NCBI GenBank assembly: GCA_028293825.1
Contig: JAQGNY010000019.1
Location: forward strand, 62,001 to 126,000
DNA: 64,000 nt
Direction: 5' to 3'
From: Verrucomicrobiaceae bacterium
Lineage (GTDB): Bacteria; Pseudomonadota; Gammaproteobacteria; Pseudomonadales; CAMLJR01
Positions 54,173-64,000 of the stretch are shown here, piece by piece (positions within the stretch are counted from its first letter, which is position 1; the number at the start of each line of letters is the position of its first letter). The notes under the pieces are model-generated. The model saw only the letters and a list, made by a program, of their open reading frames with translations. It did not search any database and had not been told where the DNA came from. Both the position numbers and the translations under genes were made by a program.

Positions 54173-54322
54173 ATTTGTGCGCTGCAGTTAATGGCGCATG
54201 TGCAAAACCTCAATAAAAAAATCGATTAATTGTCGCCATGTGCGTGCACAGTGGTTTAAATAGCGGGTAGCTCGCGGCTCGTAAAAACTCACTGCATCGC
54301 GAATAAAAAGAGGAGATCGACA

Positions 54323-56764
54323 ATGCTGTTTCTGCTGAGTGTGATTGTGTGGCTGTTCGTCATCGCGGTGGTTATTTATCGCGAACTGCCGTTGTGGCTC
54401 GGCTCGATCATTGTGCTCGTTGCAGGATGGGCGCTTGGATTTATCAGTCCGGCGCTGCACTCCGTATTTCTATGGCTGCCGGTGGTCGCAATATTAATTG
54501 TGCTGAATGTGCCGCCGCTGCGCAGCGTGTTGATCAGTGCGCGCGTGAAAACAAAACTCGCCACCTTATTACCGCCGATGAGCATCACCGAGCGCGAAGC
54601 GCTCGAAGCTGGCACTGCGTGGTGGGATAAAGAATTATTTTCCGGCAAGCCCGATTGGAAGTGGTTCGAACAAACCGCATTGCCGACGCTGACTGAGCGC
54701 GAACAAAGTTTTCTCGACAATGAAGTCGAAGATTTATGTGCGATGCTCGATGAGTGGGAGATTCAACACGAGCGCAAAGATCTGCCGCCGCATGTGTGGC
54801 AATTTTTAAAGGAGAAAGGCTTTTTCGCGCTGATTATTCCGACCGAATACGGCGGTCTCGGTTTCAGCGCATACGCGCAAAGTTCGGCGATGACCAAGCT
54901 GGCGACGCGTTCGATCACTGCCGGCGTGACCGCGATGGTGCCGAATTCGCTCGGCCCCGGCGAATTGCTGATGCATTTCGGCACCGACGCGCAGAAGCAG
55001 CATTGGTTGCCGCGTCTGGCTAGCGGCGAGGAAATTCCGTGTTTTGGTCTGACCGGGCCGGAAGCTGGTTCCGATGCCGGCTCGATTCCCGATCGCGGCG
55101 TCGTTTGTTATGGCGAGCATGAAGGTCAGCAAGTGCTCGGCATTCGCATGAGTTTCGCCAAACGCTGGATCACGCTCGCGCCGGTCGCCACCGTTATCGG
55201 CCTCGCCTTCAAATTATTCGATCCCGAACATCTGCTCGGCGACGCTAGCAAAAACGAATACGGCATTACCTGCGTGCTATTGCCGGCGACGCATCCGGGG
55301 GTGGAAATCGGTCTGCGCCACAATCCGAGCGCGCCGTTTATGAACGGCCCGGTCAGCGGCACCGATATTTTTATTCCGCTCGATTGGATCATCGGCGGCG
55401 CGCAAATGGCCGGCAAAGGCTGGCGTATGTTGATGCATTGTCTCGGCGCCGGACGCGGCATTTCGCTGCCGGCGGTTTCCACCGCGAGCAGTAAAGTGTG
55501 CTACCGCGCGGTCGGTGCGTTCGCGCGTATTCGCGAACAATTTCATTCGCCGGTCGGCCGTTTTGAAGGTGTGCAGGAAGCCACAGCCGATATTGCCGCG
55601 ACCGCGTATACGCTCGAAGCAATGCGGCATTGGGTCACGCGCGGTTTGGTCGAAGGTTCGCCGTCGGTGGTCACCGCAATTGCGAAATACCACTCGACTG
55701 AAATGATGCGCACGGCGGTCGATCACGCGATGGATGTGATGGGCGGTCGCGGTGTGCAAATGGGCCCGCGCAATCCAATCGTGCTCGCCTATCAGGCGGT
55801 GCCGATCGGCATCACTGTCGAGGGCGCGAATATCATGACGCGCTCGCTGATGATTTTTGGGCAGGGTGCGATGCGCTGTCATCCGTATTTATTCGACGAA
55901 TACACGCTGCTCGCGCAACCGGATAACGCCGACACGCGCGCACGTTTCGATAAGATTTTTTTCAAACATGTCGGCTTTACTAGTAGCCGTTTTCTGCGCA
56001 TGTTTGTACTCGGTTTATTCGGCAATATTTTCGCTGCAGCGCCACCGAATGCATCGCCATTTGCGCGCAAATGGTGTCAACAAATCGATCGTTTTAGTTC
56101 GACGCTGGCTGTCACCGCCGATGTCGGGTTAGTCATCATGGGCGGCAGTTTAAAAGTGCGCGAAATGTTGTCGGCGCGGCTGGGCGATGTGCTCAGTCAA
56201 TTATTTATTGCCAGCAGCATTATTAAATTCCACGCGTCGCTGCCGGCCGATCCGATCAACGATTTACACGCCGAATACGCATTGCGGCGCGCCTTTGTCG
56301 AAGCGCAGCGCGCGTTGATTGGATTTTACGAAAACTTTCCGGTGCGGTTTTTTGGCTGGTTTTTAAAGCATCTGGCATTTCCATTGCGGATGCCGGTGAA
56401 GCACGCAACCGATCAGATGACGCGCGATCTCGGCATGGCAATTATGCAGCCGGGCAGCGTGCGCGATGCAATCAGCGAATGCGCGTATCGCACCTTCGAC
56501 GAAAACGATGCACAAGGGCGTCTCGAATTAACGTTCCAATTGCTGCATGAAGTGGAGCCGCAATTAATCGTCATGCGCAAAGCACATCGCAAAGGTGAAA
56601 TTGTCGGTAGCAATTTCGACCAGCAATTAATCGATGCGATTCAAAAAGGGGTGATACCAGCAATCGATCATCACAAACTGAGCGAGTACGAACGTCTGCG
56701 TCGCGAATGTCTGTACACCGATGTATTCGATTTTGAATTGAAGGAATTGCGCGGGCGGGCGTGA
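54323..56764 (+). CDS. fadE: Acyl-CoA dehydrogenase FadE
   Basis: An 813-residue protein, matching the about 814 residues of E. coli FadE. Two N-terminal membrane helices ('LFLLSVIVWLFVIAVVIY', 'WLGSIIVLVAGWALGFI') are followed by the dehydrogenase core with 'LTGPEAGSDAGSIPDRG' and 'DHAMDVMGGRGVQMGP', then the C-terminal DUF1974-type domain (about 500-810, 'FSSTLAVTADVGLVIMGGSL'). It catalyses the first, FAD-dependent step of fatty-acid beta-oxidation at the inner membrane. GAGGAG lies upstream of the ATG. Stands alone. Confidence 0.93.
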   Translation: MLFLLSVIVWLFVIAVVIYRELPLWLGSIIVLVAGWALGFISPALHSVFLWLPVVAILIVLNVPPLRSVLISARVKTKLATLLPPMSITEREALEAGTAWWDKELFSGKPDWKWFEQTALPTLTEREQSFLDNEVEDLCAMLDEWEIQHERKDLPPHVWQFLKEKGFFALIIPTEYGGLGFSAYAQSSAMTKLATRSITAGVTAMVPNSLGPGELLMHFGTDAQKQHWLPRLASGEEIPCFGLTGPEAGSDAGSIPDRGVVCYGEHEGQQVLGIRMSFAKRWITLAPVATVIGLAFKLFDPEHLLGDASKNEYGITCVLLPATHPGVEIGLRHNPSAPFMNGPVSGTDIFIPLDWIIGGAQMAGKGWRMLMHCLGAGRGISLPAVSTASSKVCYRAVGAFARIREQFHSPVGRFEGVQEATADIAATAYTLEAMRHWVTRGLVEGSPSVVTAIAKYHSTEMMRTAVDHAMDVMGGRGVQMGPRNPIVLAYQAVPIGITVEGANIMTRSLMIFGQGAMRCHPYLFDEYTLLAQPDNADTRARFDKIFFKHVGFTSSRFLRMFVLGLFGNIFAAAPPNASPFARKWCQQIDRFSSTLAVTADVGLVIMGGSLKVREMLSARLGDVLSQLFIASSIIKFHASLPADPINDLHAEYALRRAFVEAQRALIGFYENFPVRFFGWFLKHLAFPLRMPVKHATDQMTRDLGMAIMQPGSVRDAISECAYRTFDENDAQGRLELTFQLLHEVEPQLIVMRKAHRKGEIVGSNFDQQLIDAIQKGVIPAIDHHKLSEYERLRRECLYTDVFDFELKELRGRA

Positions 56765-56882
56765 GTGAATTTCTGATTGAAATTTAGGGGCGCGATTGTT
56801 GTGCTGCTGCGCGGCAAAATTATCGGGTTGCAAAAAAGGGCGCGGCAAGCAGCGCCCCTACAATCAATTTCGAATGAATCAA

Positions 56883-57293
56883 TTATTTATTTTTGGTCGA
56901 ATTTAATTGGCGAATTTCGCTGATCTGACATTGGCGCGGAATGCCGCCGGGACCGCGCACCACGACCTTATCGAATTTAGTCAGGTTGCGCGCCGTGGTG
57001 CTGAAGCCGAGGTTTTCCGCCCCGGATAATTCGTAGCAACTGGTCTGCAGGGTGATGAGTGTGCGGCTCGATGCGCCGCTATAAATCATGATGTGTTTGT
57101 CGTCGAGATAATTCCAGCCGTCGATGCGATAGTCGCGAATGTTATCCACCACGTCGCCCTGCGCGTAACCCAGCTTGGTAAGCTTGGTGTCCAGCGTGCT
57201 GGCCTCGTCCGCCAGCGCAACGCTGCCTGCAATGACATCGCCCAGCAAAATGGCTGAAGTAAATAGTCCTAATATTGCAAAACGGCGCAGCAT
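56883..57293 (-). CDS. Secreted DUF6491 family protein
   Basis: A 136-residue protein with a signal peptide ('LGLFTSAILLGDVIAGSVALA', cleavage near ADE). The body 'NIRDYRIDGWNYLDDKHIMIYSG' and 'YLITLQTSCYEL'-like segment 'TLITLQTSCYELSGAENLGF' with two Cys and 'CQISEIRQLN' matches DUF6491, small periplasmic proteins of unknown role in gammaproteobacteria. Monocistronic. Confidence 0.75.
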   Translation of the reverse strand: MLRRFAILGLFTSAILLGDVIAGSVALADEASTLDTKLTKLGYAQGDVVDNIRDYRIDGWNYLDDKHIMIYSGASSRTLITLQTSCYELSGAENLGFSTTARNLTKFDKVVVRGPGGIPRQCQISEIRQLNSTKNK

Positions 57294-57487
57294 GGTGCGA
57301 TCCTCGATTTAATTAATCTTTATACAATGCGCTGTAGCGCCGAGTTATTGAGCGATGCGCTGAACTGATTGATTGCCGCGCTGACTTGGAACTGGCTTGG
57401 TAGCGGCCAGAGTTTGATCGCCCGGTGTGGCAAATTGTTCCGGCGTTGCCGAGCTATTTAAATTTGCTGAAATTCTAAGGTGGTTCG

Positions 57488-58276
57488 ATGAATCAGACGT
57501 CCGCGTCGCAATCGTATAAGCCGCTTATCGGCGTAACGGCCGAGCGCAAGTTTGCACACGATTATTACTGGCATCAGGTCGAGGAGCATTATTTGACGGC
57601 GACCGTCGATGCCATCGGTGGGGTGCCGGTGATTATTCCGGCGCTGGCCAATCGCCTCGATATTCCCGCACTGTTACATCATCTCGACGGTTTATTGCTG
57701 ACCGGTGGCGCCTCCAACATCGAGCCGCATTTTTATGGTCGCGCGTCCGAGCAGGACGATTGCGGTCGCGATCCCGAGCGCGACGCCACCACGCTCGCAT
57801 TAATTCCCGCCGCGATCGCAATGGGTTTGCCGGTGTTCGGTATTTGTCGCGGCCTGCAAGAAATGAATGTCGCGCTCGGCGGCACATTGCATCAACGCGT
57901 GCATGTAGTACCTGGCAAAAACGATCACCGCGAAGACGAAAGCCAGCCGGTCGAGCAGCAATATGCGCCAGTGCATGCGGTGGCGCTTCAACCGGGCGGC
58001 GTTTTAGTCGGACTAGCCGCGGCGCGCGAAGTGATGGTTAATTCGGTCCACGGTCAAGGCATCGATCAGTTGGCGCCGGGATTGCGCATCGAGGCATTGG
58101 CACCCGATGGTTTGATCGAAGCGATATCGGTGCCGAGCGCAGCATCGTTTGCCTGCGCCGTGCAATGGCATCCCGAATGGTATCGGCAGGACACACCGTT
58201 CTGGCGCGAGTTGCTGGCGGCATTTGGCGCCGATTGCCGCCGTTACGCAGCGGCAAGACACGCGCACAACGGCTGA
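57488..58276 (+). CDS. puuD: Gamma-glutamyl-gamma-aminobutyrate hydrolase-like (PuuD type)
   Basis: A 262-residue class I glutamine amidotransferase. 'PLIGVTAERKF' at the start, 'GLLLTGGASNIEPHFYG', nucleophile Cys in 'LPVFGICRGLQEMNVALGGTLHQ', and the His-x-Glu of the triad in 'VQWHPEW'. The PuuD family hydrolyses gamma-glutamyl-GABA in putrescine breakdown. No other puu gene is nearby, so substrate assignment is from family resemblance only. A ribosome site AGGTGG precedes the ATG. Confidence 0.85.
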   Translation: MNQTSASQSYKPLIGVTAERKFAHDYYWHQVEEHYLTATVDAIGGVPVIIPALANRLDIPALLHHLDGLLLTGGASNIEPHFYGRASEQDDCGRDPERDATTLALIPAAIAMGLPVFGICRGLQEMNVALGGTLHQRVHVVPGKNDHREDESQPVEQQYAPVHAVALQPGGVLVGLAAAREVMVNSVHGQGIDQLAPGLRIEALAPDGLIEAISVPSAASFACAVQWHPEWYRQDTPFWRELLAAFGADCRRYAAARHAHNG

Positions 58277-58495
58277 GTTTGTAGCGTAACGGCGAGCGCA
58301 TCACCATCAGTTCCAGACCTCAGTGCAGCGTTACGCGCTGTATTCCGGTTAAGATTTGAGTTGGATGAAGTGAGTACGAGGCGGTGCCGTGAATGTACAT
58401 AACATGACAACCGCATTGTCAATAATTCGCGCCAGTAAATCGGATTTCGATTTGTTATTGCACGGTTAAACCGCTGTGCGAAGAGGATGTTTTCC

Positions 58496-59860
58496 ATGAA
58501 TCAAGATTCACCGCAGCAACACGTACCACGTTCGCAATTTTTAGCTGAGAGAGCGTTTCAAACCCTCGAGCGTTTTCTTCACATCGAAGCGGTCAGCGGT
58601 ATTGCATTGCTGGTTGCGGCTGCGGCAGCGCTTATCTGGGCCAACTCGCCAGTTGCCGATAGTTATCATCATCTCTGGCACACGCCACTTTCGATCGGGG
58701 TCGGTAGTTTTATTTATTCGCAATCGCTGCATTTCTGGATCAACGATGCGCTGATGACGGTGTTTTTCCTGGTGGTCGGCATGGAGATTCGCCGGGAAAT
58801 TCATGAGGGCGCACTGTCTGATCTGCGCCAGGCAGCGTTGCCGTTGATGGCTGCGCTGGGAGGCGTGGTTGCGCCGGCGCTGATTTATCTGGCTTTCAAT
58901 GCGCACTCCGATTTACAGCGCGGCTGGGCGATACCGACCGCAACCGATATCGCATTTGCGGTCGGTGTGCTGGCGCTGCTCGGTAAATCGATTCCGGCAA
59001 ATATTCGTATTTTTCTGTTGGCTCTGGCGATCATCGACGACATCGTGGCAGTGCTGATCATTGCGCTGTTCTATTCCGATGGCCTCGATATCAGTGGCCT
59101 GCTGATTGCGGGATTTGGCGTTCTGATGGTGCTGGGGTTCCAGAAAATTGGAATCGGCTCGGCGTACGGATATGTATTGCCCGGCGCCATCTTGTGGGTG
59201 GGAATGCTAAAGAGCGGCGCGCATCCGACGCTTGCTGGTGTCGTGCTCGGATTGCTGACGCCGGTTACGTCCATGCGCACGCGCGAGCAGCCGCTGGCGA
59301 TCCTCACGCGAACGGCGAGTGAGCTCTCGGAGAAAGTGTTGGGGTCGAATACCGAGCCGAATCAGTTGGTGTCGCCGCTGAAACAGCTGCGCTTTGCCCA
59401 GCGCGAAATACTGGCGCCGGTAACGCGCGTGCAGATGGCTCTGCATCCGTGGGTTGCCTATGGCGTCATGCCATTGTTTGCGCTGGCCAACGCGGGCGTC
59501 ACACTCGACGGTATCGATCTCAGTCTGAACAGCGCACAGCGAGTCATGTTCGGGATAGTGGCAGCGCTCGTCATTGGCAAACCGCTCGGCGTAGTCGGCG
59601 CAAGTTGGATTGCGGTGAAGCTGCGCATTTGCCGGTTGCCTCCCAACACGGATTGGTCGGGGATTTTGCTGGTAGGTCTGCTCGCGGGGATTGGTTTCAC
59701 GATGTCAATTTTCATCGCGATGCTTGCGTTCAGCGACGAAGCATTACTGGGCGCCGCCAAGATGGGGGTGTTGATTGCATCGGTTGTTGCCGGCGTGATT
59801 GGCCTGCTTTGGGGTTCGGTTTACACGCGCCGGCGCAAGGCGAAAATAGCCTCGGTGTAG
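58496..59860 (+). CDS. nhaA: Na+/H+ antiporter NhaA
   Basis: A 454-residue membrane protein from the ATG at 58496 (GAGG 9 nt upstream; an ATG 9 nt earlier is less well placed). About 12 hydrophobic segments. '[18 protein letters not shown]' and '[21 protein letters not shown]', with the paired Asp of the ion-binding site, are NhaA hallmarks; '[15 protein letters not shown]' near the C-terminus also matches. It exchanges sodium for protons for pH and salt homeostasis. Longer than E. coli NhaA (388) because of N- and C-terminal extensions and a loop around residues 260-300. Confidence 0.92.
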   Translation: MNQDSPQQHVPRSQFLAERAFQTLERFLHIEAVSGIALLVAAAAALIWANSPVADSYHHLWHTPLSIGVGSFIYSQSLHFWINDALMTVFFLVVGMEIRREIHEGALSDLRQAALPLMAALGGVVAPALIYLAFNAHSDLQRGWAIPTATDIAFAVGVLALLGKSIPANIRIFLLALAIIDDIVAVLIIALFYSDGLDISGLLIAGFGVLMVLGFQKIGIGSAYGYVLPGAILWVGMLKSGAHPTLAGVVLGLLTPVTSMRTREQPLAILTRTASELSEKVLGSNTEPNQLVSPLKQLRFAQREILAPVTRVQMALHPWVAYGVMPLFALANAGVTLDGIDLSLNSAQRVMFGIVAALVIGKPLGVVGASWIAVKLRICRLPPNTDWSGILLVGLLAGIGFTMSIFIAMLAFSDEALLGAAKMGVLIASVVAGVIGLLWGSVYTRRRKAKIASV

Positions 59861-59917
59861 GCCGGCTTCAGGTTCTTGTTGTTTCCGATCTACCCGCGTT
59901 GCAACGGTTTGTCGCGC

Positions 59918-61855
59918 TTATCGATTCAAGCGGTTGTCGATCAATTGCTGCACGACGCCGGGATCGGCCAGCGTGGATGTATCGCCGAGACTTTCCAATT
60001 CGTTCACGGCGATCTTGCGCAAAATACGGCGCATGATTTTGCCGGAACGCGTTTTTGGTAAACCCGGCGCCCATTGAATTAAATCCGGCCGTGCGATCGG
60101 TCCGATTTCCTTGGAGCAGATGTCGAGCAATTCCTTGCGCAAGGCGTCGGAGGTTTCGACGCCGACCATCAACGTCACGTACGCGTATATACCCTGGCCT
60201 TTGATGCCGTGCGGATAGCCGACTACGGCAGCTTCAGCCACGGCTTTGTGCAATACCAGCGCGCTCTCAACTTCTGCCGTGCCCATGCGATGTCCCGAGA
60301 CATTCAATACGTCGTCGACGCGGCCGGTAATCCAGTAATAACCATCCTCATCGCGCCGCGCGCCATCGCCGGTAAAGTAATAGCCGGGATACGGTTTGAA
60401 ATAGGTGTCGGTCATGCGTTGGTGATCGCCGTAGATCGAACGTATCTGGCTGGGCCATGACGCTTTGATCGCCAGATTACCTTCGCCGGCACCTGCGATT
60501 TCCTGGCCTTCGCTATCAAGCAATACGGGTTCGACGCCAAAAAATGGCAGCGTGGCGGAGCCCGGTTTCAAGTCGGTAGCGCCGGGCAGGGGCGTCAACA
60601 TATGCGCGCCGGTTTCGGTCTGCCACCAAGTATCGACGATGGGGCAGCGGCCTTCGCCGACGATATGAAAATACCACTCCCACGCCTCCGGGTTGATCGG
60701 CTCGCCAACGGTACCGAGCAGGCGCAGCGATTGGCGCGAGGTGCGCGTAACGAAGTCGTTACCCAATCCCATCAATGCCCGCAGTGCGGTCGGCGCGGTG
60801 TAAAAAGTGTTGACTTGATGTTTGTCGATCACCTGCCAGAAGCGCGAGGCGTCGGGGTAGTTCGGAATGCCTTCAAACATCAACGAGGTCGCGCCGTTGG
60901 CAAGCGGGCCGTAGACGATGTAGGTGTGGCCGGTGACCCAGCCAACATCGGCGGTGCACCAGAAAACTTCGCCTTCGCGGTAATCGAAGGTGTATTTGTG
61001 CGTCATCGCGGCCATCAATAAATAGCCGCCGGTGGTATGCATCACGCCTTTGGGTTTTCCGGTCGAGCCGGAGGTGTAAAGGATAAACAGCGGATCTTCC
61101 GCGTCCATCGGTTCCGGCGCGCAATCGTCGGCGATATTTTCCACCGCGCTGTGGTACCAAATGTCCCGGCCTTCTTGCCACGGCACATCGGCGCCGGTGC
61201 GCCGTATGGTAAGCAATGTGTGTACGTTCGGGCAGTGCGTCAGCGCGACATCGGCATTGGCCTTGAGCGGTACATGCTTGCCGCCACGCAGGCCTTCATC
61301 GGCGGTGATGACGACACGGCAGTCGGAATCGAGAATGCGGTCCTTCAGTGCTTCAGGCGAAAAGCCGCCGAACACCACCGAATGGATCGCACCGATGCGC
61401 GTGCAGGCGAGCATGGCGTAGGCGGCTTCGGGAATCATCGGCATGTAAATGCAAACGCGGTCGCCTTTTTTGACGCCGCGTTGCCGCAATACATTGGCGA
61501 GACGGCACACCGCCAAATGCAACTGGTTGTATGTGATGTGGGTGTCGATAGCGGGGTCGTCGCTTTCCCATATGAATGCGGTTTGATCGCCGCGCGCAGC
61601 CAGATGGCGGTCGATGCAGTTAGCGCTGACATTTAATTTGCCGCCGCTGAACCAACTTGCATCGCCAGTTTGAAAATCGAATTCGCGCACGCTGTGCCAG
61701 CGTTTGTCCCAGTCGAGAAATTGCTCGGCCTGCTCGCTCCAGAATTGATCCGGCTGTTCGACGGAGGCGCGATACATCGCGTCGTAACGTTCGCGATCGA
61801 TATGGGAAGAGGCGGCGAGGGCGGGCGGAACCGCATATTTTTTAATGTCTGACAT
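59918..61855 (-). CDS. acsA: Acetyl-CoA synthetase
   Basis: A 645-residue AMP-forming enzyme of normal length. P-loop '[12 protein letters not shown]', '[16 protein letters not shown]', hinge-side '[22 protein letters not shown]', and the C-terminal acetylation motif '[13 protein letters not shown]' with its conserved Lys. It makes acetyl-CoA from acetate, CoA and ATP. In Pseudomonas an acs gene lies near panBCD as here. Convergent with nhaA with a 57-bp gap. Confidence 0.95.
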   Translation of the reverse strand: MSDIKKYAVPPALAASSHIDRERYDAMYRASVEQPDQFWSEQAEQFLDWDKRWHSVREFDFQTGDASWFSGGKLNVSANCIDRHLAARGDQTAFIWESDDPAIDTHITYNQLHLAVCRLANVLRQRGVKKGDRVCIYMPMIPEAAYAMLACTRIGAIHSVVFGGFSPEALKDRILDSDCRVVITADEGLRGGKHVPLKANADVALTHCPNVHTLLTIRRTGADVPWQEGRDIWYHSAVENIADDCAPEPMDAEDPLFILYTSGSTGKPKGVMHTTGGYLLMAAMTHKYTFDYREGEVFWCTADVGWVTGHTYIVYGPLANGATSLMFEGIPNYPDASRFWQVIDKHQVNTFYTAPTALRALMGLGNDFVTRTSRQSLRLLGTVGEPINPEAWEWYFHIVGEGRCPIVDTWWQTETGAHMLTPLPGATDLKPGSATLPFFGVEPVLLDSEGQEIAGAGEGNLAIKASWPSQIRSIYGDHQRMTDTYFKPYPGYYFTGDGARRDEDGYYWITGRVDDVLNVSGHRMGTAEVESALVLHKAVAEAAVVGYPHGIKGQGIYAYVTLMVGVETSDALRKELLDICSKEIGPIARPDLIQWAPGLPKTRSGKIMRRILRKIAVNELESLGDTSTLADPGVVQQLIDNRLNR

Positions 61856-62074
61856 GGCGCGACCTGTTTTATTGGCTGAAAAAATCCCGCAGGCATGCGG
61901 CGCAAAAGATAAAACTGCGGTGTTAAAAGTACGCTAATTGTGCCGCAAACTAAATCCCGAGTCGCGCCTGTTAGTTATCGAGCCATATTTGCGGAAAGCA
62001 CTCAGAGTGCGCATGAAAATGGCCGAGGCAGGTTTTTAACGTCACTTCGGTGGCGAACGGAAATCGTGGCATAA

Positions 62075-62098
62075 AAAAAGGGGCTTTCGCCCCTTTTT
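62075..62098. terminator. Bidirectional intrinsic terminator
   Basis: AAAAAGGGGC/GCCCCTTTTT with loop TTTC, a perfect stem with A- and T-runs at the ends. It lies about 30 bp after the panD stop on the minus strand, so it most likely ends the pan operon. Confidence 0.85.
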
Positions 62099-62127
62099 AA
62101 ATTGTTTGAAGTCAAGTCGCCTGAGTA

Positions 62128-62508
62128 TTAAGCCACTTGCAACGGCATCGCGTTGGCGGCGTGGCTCACGCTGTTATCTTCATTCAGATAAATCAGACGC
62201 GGCTTGAAGTTAATCAGTTCGGCTTCCGAATAGTTGCCGTAGGCGCAGATGATGATGACATCGCCGACATTGGCTTTATGTGCAGCCGCGCCGTTGATCG
62301 AGATGATGCGTGAGTCTTCCTCGCCGCGAATTGCGTACGTGGTGAAACGCTCGCCATTGGTGATATTGTAAATCTGAATCTGTTCATATTCGCGGATGCC
62401 AGCCATATCCAGCAGGCGGCCATCGATGGCGCACGAGCCTTCGTAATGCAGCACGGCGTGAGTGACGCGCGCTTTGTGGAGTTTGGCTTTGAGCATGGTC
62501 GATTGCAT
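62128..62508 (-). CDS. panD: Aspartate 1-decarboxylase
   Basis: A 126-residue proenzyme. '[22 protein letters not shown]' in parts contains the self-cleavage Gly-Ser (EGSC); the Ser becomes the pyruvoyl group. 'GVGRSxISING'-equivalent '[28 protein letters not shown]' matches the family. It makes beta-alanine from aspartate for pantothenate. It starts 33 bp after the panC stop. Confidence 0.95.
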   Translation of the reverse strand: MQSTMLKAKLHKARVTHAVLHYEGSCAIDGRLLDMAGIREYEQIQIYNITNGERFTTYAIRGEEDSRIISINGAAAHKANVGDVIIICAYGNYSEAELINFKPRLIYLNEDNSVSHAANAMPLQVA

Positions 62509-62541
62509 GAAGGTTCCTCGAATACTAAGGCAAGCCCGGCA

Positions 62542-63426
62542 TCAGCCGGCGGCCAGCATGCCCCAGTCTTGACTGGGATTGAGATTGAGCGTGACGTTGT
62601 CGATCAACCGGGTGCGCCCCAGATAAGCGGCGGCAAGAATAACCAGTTTCTCGGTCTCGACGGTCGCGGCGGCCAGAGTATAGGCGTCGCGCACGGAAAA
62701 ATAATCAGGTCGAAAGCCAGCCTTGGCCAACGCATCGCGCCCGTGTTGTTCGAGATCAGTGTAGCTATCAAATCCGCAGGCAATGGCTTCGCGACATTCC
62801 TGTAATGCCATATGCAGCGCCGGCGCCAGTGCGCGTTCGGCGTCGTTTAAATAGCCGTTGCGCGAACTCAGCGCCAGGCCATCAACGGTGCGCGCAGTTT
62901 GTACGCCTAACACCTGCACTGGCATGCACAGATCAACCGTCATTTTGCGGATGATGGCGAGTTGCTGAAAGTCTTTTTCACCGAACAGCGCGACATCGGG
63001 CTGGACGATTTGAAACAGCTTGGTCACGACTGTTGCGACACCGGTGAAGTGGCCGGGACGACTAGCGCCGCACAGGGTGTCGGATAATTCGGGAACTGAA
63101 ATCTTGGTTTCGGCTTGCAAGCCGTTGGGATATATCTCTTCCACGGTCGGCGTCAGTAAATATTGGACGCCTTCGCCGAACAGCTTCTCTTTATCTGCCG
63201 CGAGTGTGCGCGGGTATTTGTCGAGATCTTCGGTGGGGCCGAATTGCAATGGATTGACGAAAATACTGACGACCACAATATCGGCTTCGCGCTGAGCGCG
63301 GCGCACCAGTTGCAAATGGCCTTCGTGCAGATTGCCCATCGTCGGCACGAAAGCTATGCGTTTGCCGGCCCGTTTATCGGCGGCGATCGCTGCGCGCAAC
63401 ATGGCAGTTTTGGCGAATATCTTCAT
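62542..63426 (-). CDS. panC: Pantoate-beta-alanine ligase
   Basis: A 294-residue ATP-dependent ligase from the ATG at 63426; the frame is open further upstream but homology begins here. '[19 protein letters not shown]' (HxGH), '[23 protein letters not shown]', '[15 protein letters not shown]' and 'ALSSRNGYL' (KMSKS-like) are all family motifs. It joins pantoate and beta-alanine. Its neighbours panD and panB encode the enzymes that supply both substrates. Confidence 0.95.
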   Translation of the reverse strand: MKIFAKTAMLRAAIAADKRAGKRIAFVPTMGNLHEGHLQLVRRAQREADIVVVSIFVNPLQFGPTEDLDKYPRTLAADKEKLFGEGVQYLLTPTVEEIYPNGLQAETKISVPELSDTLCGASRPGHFTGVATVVTKLFQIVQPDVALFGEKDFQQLAIIRKMTVDLCMPVQVLGVQTARTVDGLALSSRNGYLNDAERALAPALHMALQECREAIACGFDSYTDLEQHGRDALAKAGFRPDYFSVRDAYTLAAATVETEKLVILAAAYLGRTRLIDNVTLNLNPSQDWGMLAAG

Positions 63427-63690
63427 ATCACCCAACACTCCGCCAACTCTTGGTGGCGATTCCGAAACCGGTTGCAGAGAGGTCGCGTCCATGACATCGG
63501 TAAGAATATGGAGGCTTCTTACCCCAAAACAATTGCACATATTCTGTGCAGCTGCCTCAGTGGCGGCAGAGTATGCCGCAATCAAATAGGGCGATCAACG
63601 GTTTTTGGTAACAAATTCTTCACGGGTTTGTTACCTAAAGAAGCACAGAAAGGTGATGCAGTTAATGGCTGCGCCAAAAGTGTGGTCCAT

Positions 63691-64000
63691 TTACTCGAAA
63701 GTGTGTTCCGCGCCCGGAAAACTGCCATTTAAGACCGCTGCATGGTAAGCCGCAATCGCTGCACTTATGCCATCAGCGCCTTGCATAAAGTTACGCACGA
63801 ATTTCGGCGGCCGTGAATTTAGCCCCAGCATGTCGTGCAGCACAAGTACTTGAGCATCCGTTCCGGGGCCTGCGCCGATGCCGATGACAGGGATTTTTAG
63901 CGCGGCGCTGACCTGCGCACCCAGCGCGCGGGGCACACATTCCAGCACCAATAAAGTGGCTCCGGCCGCTTCGACAGCTTTGGCATCTTCGATGATGCGG
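63691..64000 (-). CDS. panB: 3-Methyl-2-oxobutanoate hydroxymethyltransferase, C-terminal part (5' end outside window)
   Basis: About 102 residues are visible, running off the right edge. '[24 protein letters not shown]' is the PanB signature, with '[19 protein letters not shown]' before it and '[25 protein letters not shown]' after. It forms ketopantoate from 2-oxoisovalerate and methylene-tetrahydrofolate. A 264-bp gap separates it from panC; nothing else is recognised there. Confidence 0.93.
   Translation of the reverse strand, partial: RIIEDAKAVEAAGATLLVLECVPRALGAQVSAALKIPVIGIGAGPGTDAQVLVLHDMLGLNSRPPKFVRNFMQGADGISAAIAAYHAAVLNGSFPGAEHTFE

Noticed and set aside
55277-55882. 201-codon minus-strand frame opposite fadE
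   Set aside because: FadE is complete with conserved motifs; the antisense frame has low-complexity His/Arg-rich sequence.

Overview
The window is a chromosomal segment of a gammaproteobacterium carrying a complete-looking 40 kb temperate siphophage. The host call rests on a glyU-like tRNA-Gly(CCC), a full-length FadE with its long C-terminal domain, an ECF sigma/ChrR pair, and panB-panC-panD next to an acs gene. Pseudomonas has a similar pan/acs order, so a Pseudomonadales/Cellvibrionales-like host is likely. The species cannot be named from sequence alone.

Layout. 1-1795 is left chromosomal flank: a glycosyltransferase fragment, an SDR protein and tRNA-Gly(CCC). 1769-41972 is the prophage, bounded by a 27-bp direct repeat of the first 27 nt of the tRNA. 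From the left it holds: (a) a leftward early block, 9587 to 1913, ending in the integrase and containing a diversity-generating retroelement (DGR) with avd, template repeat, reverse transcriptase and three variable DUF1566 lectin-type targets; (b) a LexA-box gene, a DUF4258/MqsA-like toxin-antitoxin pair and a cargo group (PEP-CTERM protein, small membrane protein, lipoprotein); (c) the immunity switch near 13.15 kb; (d) replication genes with an iteron cluster; (e) an antitermination Q gene followed by tandem terminators; (f) the late operon 17.5-41.1 kb with HNH, terminase, portal, ClpP-like protease, capsid, an unusual block of fibre/lectin/sulfotransferase-like genes, head-tail genes, tail genes with a -1 frameshift, tip protein, endolysin, holin and Rz/Rz1. 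41973-42310 has traces of a second decayed element. 42376-64000 is right flank: two TonB receptors, two APH-fold proteins and a redoxin, an AraC regulator, sigma/anti-sigma, FadE, DUF6491, a PuuD-like amidotransferase, NhaA, Acs, PanD, PanC and the end of PanB.

The main discovery candidates are connected. One adenine-rich template serves three paralogous targets. The changes are almost all at template adenines, and one target is frameshifted by loss of a single templated adenine. Each target gene ends in a GC hairpin at a nearly constant distance from its repeat. The DGR block lies downstream of operator-like boxes that also occur in the immunity region. The repressor has no visible self-cleavage domain, while a near-consensus LexA box precedes a small unknown gene, which suggests SOS induction through an antirepressor. 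All functions are read from sequence and family knowledge; no database search was run.
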